Under the pieces are notes generated by a model, which had not been told where the DNA came from, made no database searches, and saw nothing but the letters and a program-made list of their open reading frames with translations. Positions 15,160 to 15,469 of a DNA stretch of 15,469 bases are shown here, piece by piece. Origin of the DNA: Hungateiclostridiaceae bacterium UBA3934 (GTDB lineage Bacteria > Bacillota > Clostridia > Acetivibrionales > DTU013); assembly GCA_002385815.1 (NCBI GenBank), contig DGEE01000011.1, positions 1-15,469 of the forward strand, read 5' to 3'. Within the stretch, counting starts at the first letter, position 1, and each line of letters starts with the position of its first letter. The position numbers were made by a program, and so were the translations under genes.

Positions 15160-15469
15160 CCATTTGATAAGCGCATCCGGCCACTTTTCAGGCGACTGAA
15201 AATCAAAGAAGCCCGGACTCAGCAAGCATAGCGGTTGGCCAACCGTGCAATCTCAAATGGTCTGGTGGTTATCTGCACGGCCTTACAGTTCTATACCTTT
15301 CAGGACTTATTTGTTACACAGCTCCGCCGCATACCCGAAAAAGCCGTGCGGATAGCCAGCCAAGACATCGTTGGGCTGCAAGTGCTACAGATGCGACCGG
15401 GGCATGCTGCTCGAATGAGGCAACAGGCACCACAACCGGCAGCAGGGATGCTGCCGGCGCTGGTCCCGA
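15160..15469 (+). other. highly structured, GC-rich region of unknown identity (cut by the window)
   Basis: Several complementary pairs are packed together. CCATTTGA (15160-15167) pairs with 15253-15260. A 7-bp hairpin at 15185-15202 is capped by GCGA. A perfect 14-base palindrome CGGTTGGCCAACCG lies at 15232-15245. A 16-bp stem with two G-T pairs joins 15266-15281 and 15343-15358. A hairpin CAGCCAA/TTGGGCTG lies at 15357-15378, and a 9-bp hairpin at 15436-15457 is capped by GGGA. Both tetraloops fit GNRA only on the + strand, which favours a + strand RNA. A + strand frame is open from 15232 to the edge (79 codons) without a good start or recognisable product. GC is about 30% at 15061-15120 and about 63% at 15361-15469, so this may be a transferred or repeated element. 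Confidence 0.5.

Noticed and set aside
1..15469. CRISPR array, tRNA or rRNA genes
   Set aside because: No regularly spaced repeats and no cloverleaf or rRNA-like segments were seen on either strand.

Overview
This window reads as chromosomal DNA from an anaerobic, probably spore-forming member of the Clostridia. The reasons are its gene content and order (ynbB-like gene, HlyD-like gene, yggS, sepF, yggT, divIVA, ileS), a T-box leader before ileS, a YteA-type TraR/DksA protein, a DUF5665 membrane protein, strong AGGAGG-type ribosome sites, and a Gram-positive LexA box. No species can be named from the sequence. Base composition is moderate over most of the window. It rises to about 63% GC in the last ~110 bases.

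Left part (1-2078, + strand). About 345 bases without a convincing gene come first. They are followed by a sigma-A-type promoter with a LexA/SOS box at the expected transcription start. This drives a Y-family DNA polymerase IV (dinB) and a small uncharacterised 78-residue protein that starts at TTG behind a strong ribosome site.

Middle part (2089-6715, - strand). A membrane-anchored PAS-PAS-GGDEF-EAL protein has its own promoter, and all its signature motifs are intact. It is followed by a YteA-like zinc-finger protein and a DUF5665 protein that form a pair. A long-stemmed terminator separates these from aroB (3-dehydroquinate synthase).

Right part (6782-15038, - strand). ileS encodes a eukaryote-like type 2 isoleucyl-tRNA synthetase of 1037 residues. 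It is preceded by a full T-box riboswitch with an AUC specifier and its own promoter. No terminator is visible between ileS and aroB, so aroB probably lies under the same isoleucine-tRNA control. Upstream lies a tight cluster: a PLP-dependent ynbB-family lyase, a HlyD-like membrane protein and the PLP-homeostasis protein YggS are joined by ATGA stop/start overlaps. The cell-division genes sepF, yggT and divIVA follow. The RNA-binding gene ylmH, often found between yggT and divIVA, is absent.

Right edge (15039-15469). No gene is recognised. The last ~310 bases are dense in complementary segments, including a 16-bp long-range stem and two hairpins capped by GNRA-type tetraloops on the + strand, and their GC is high. 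This may be a structured RNA or the edge of a mobile element cut by the window. It is the least explained part of the window.
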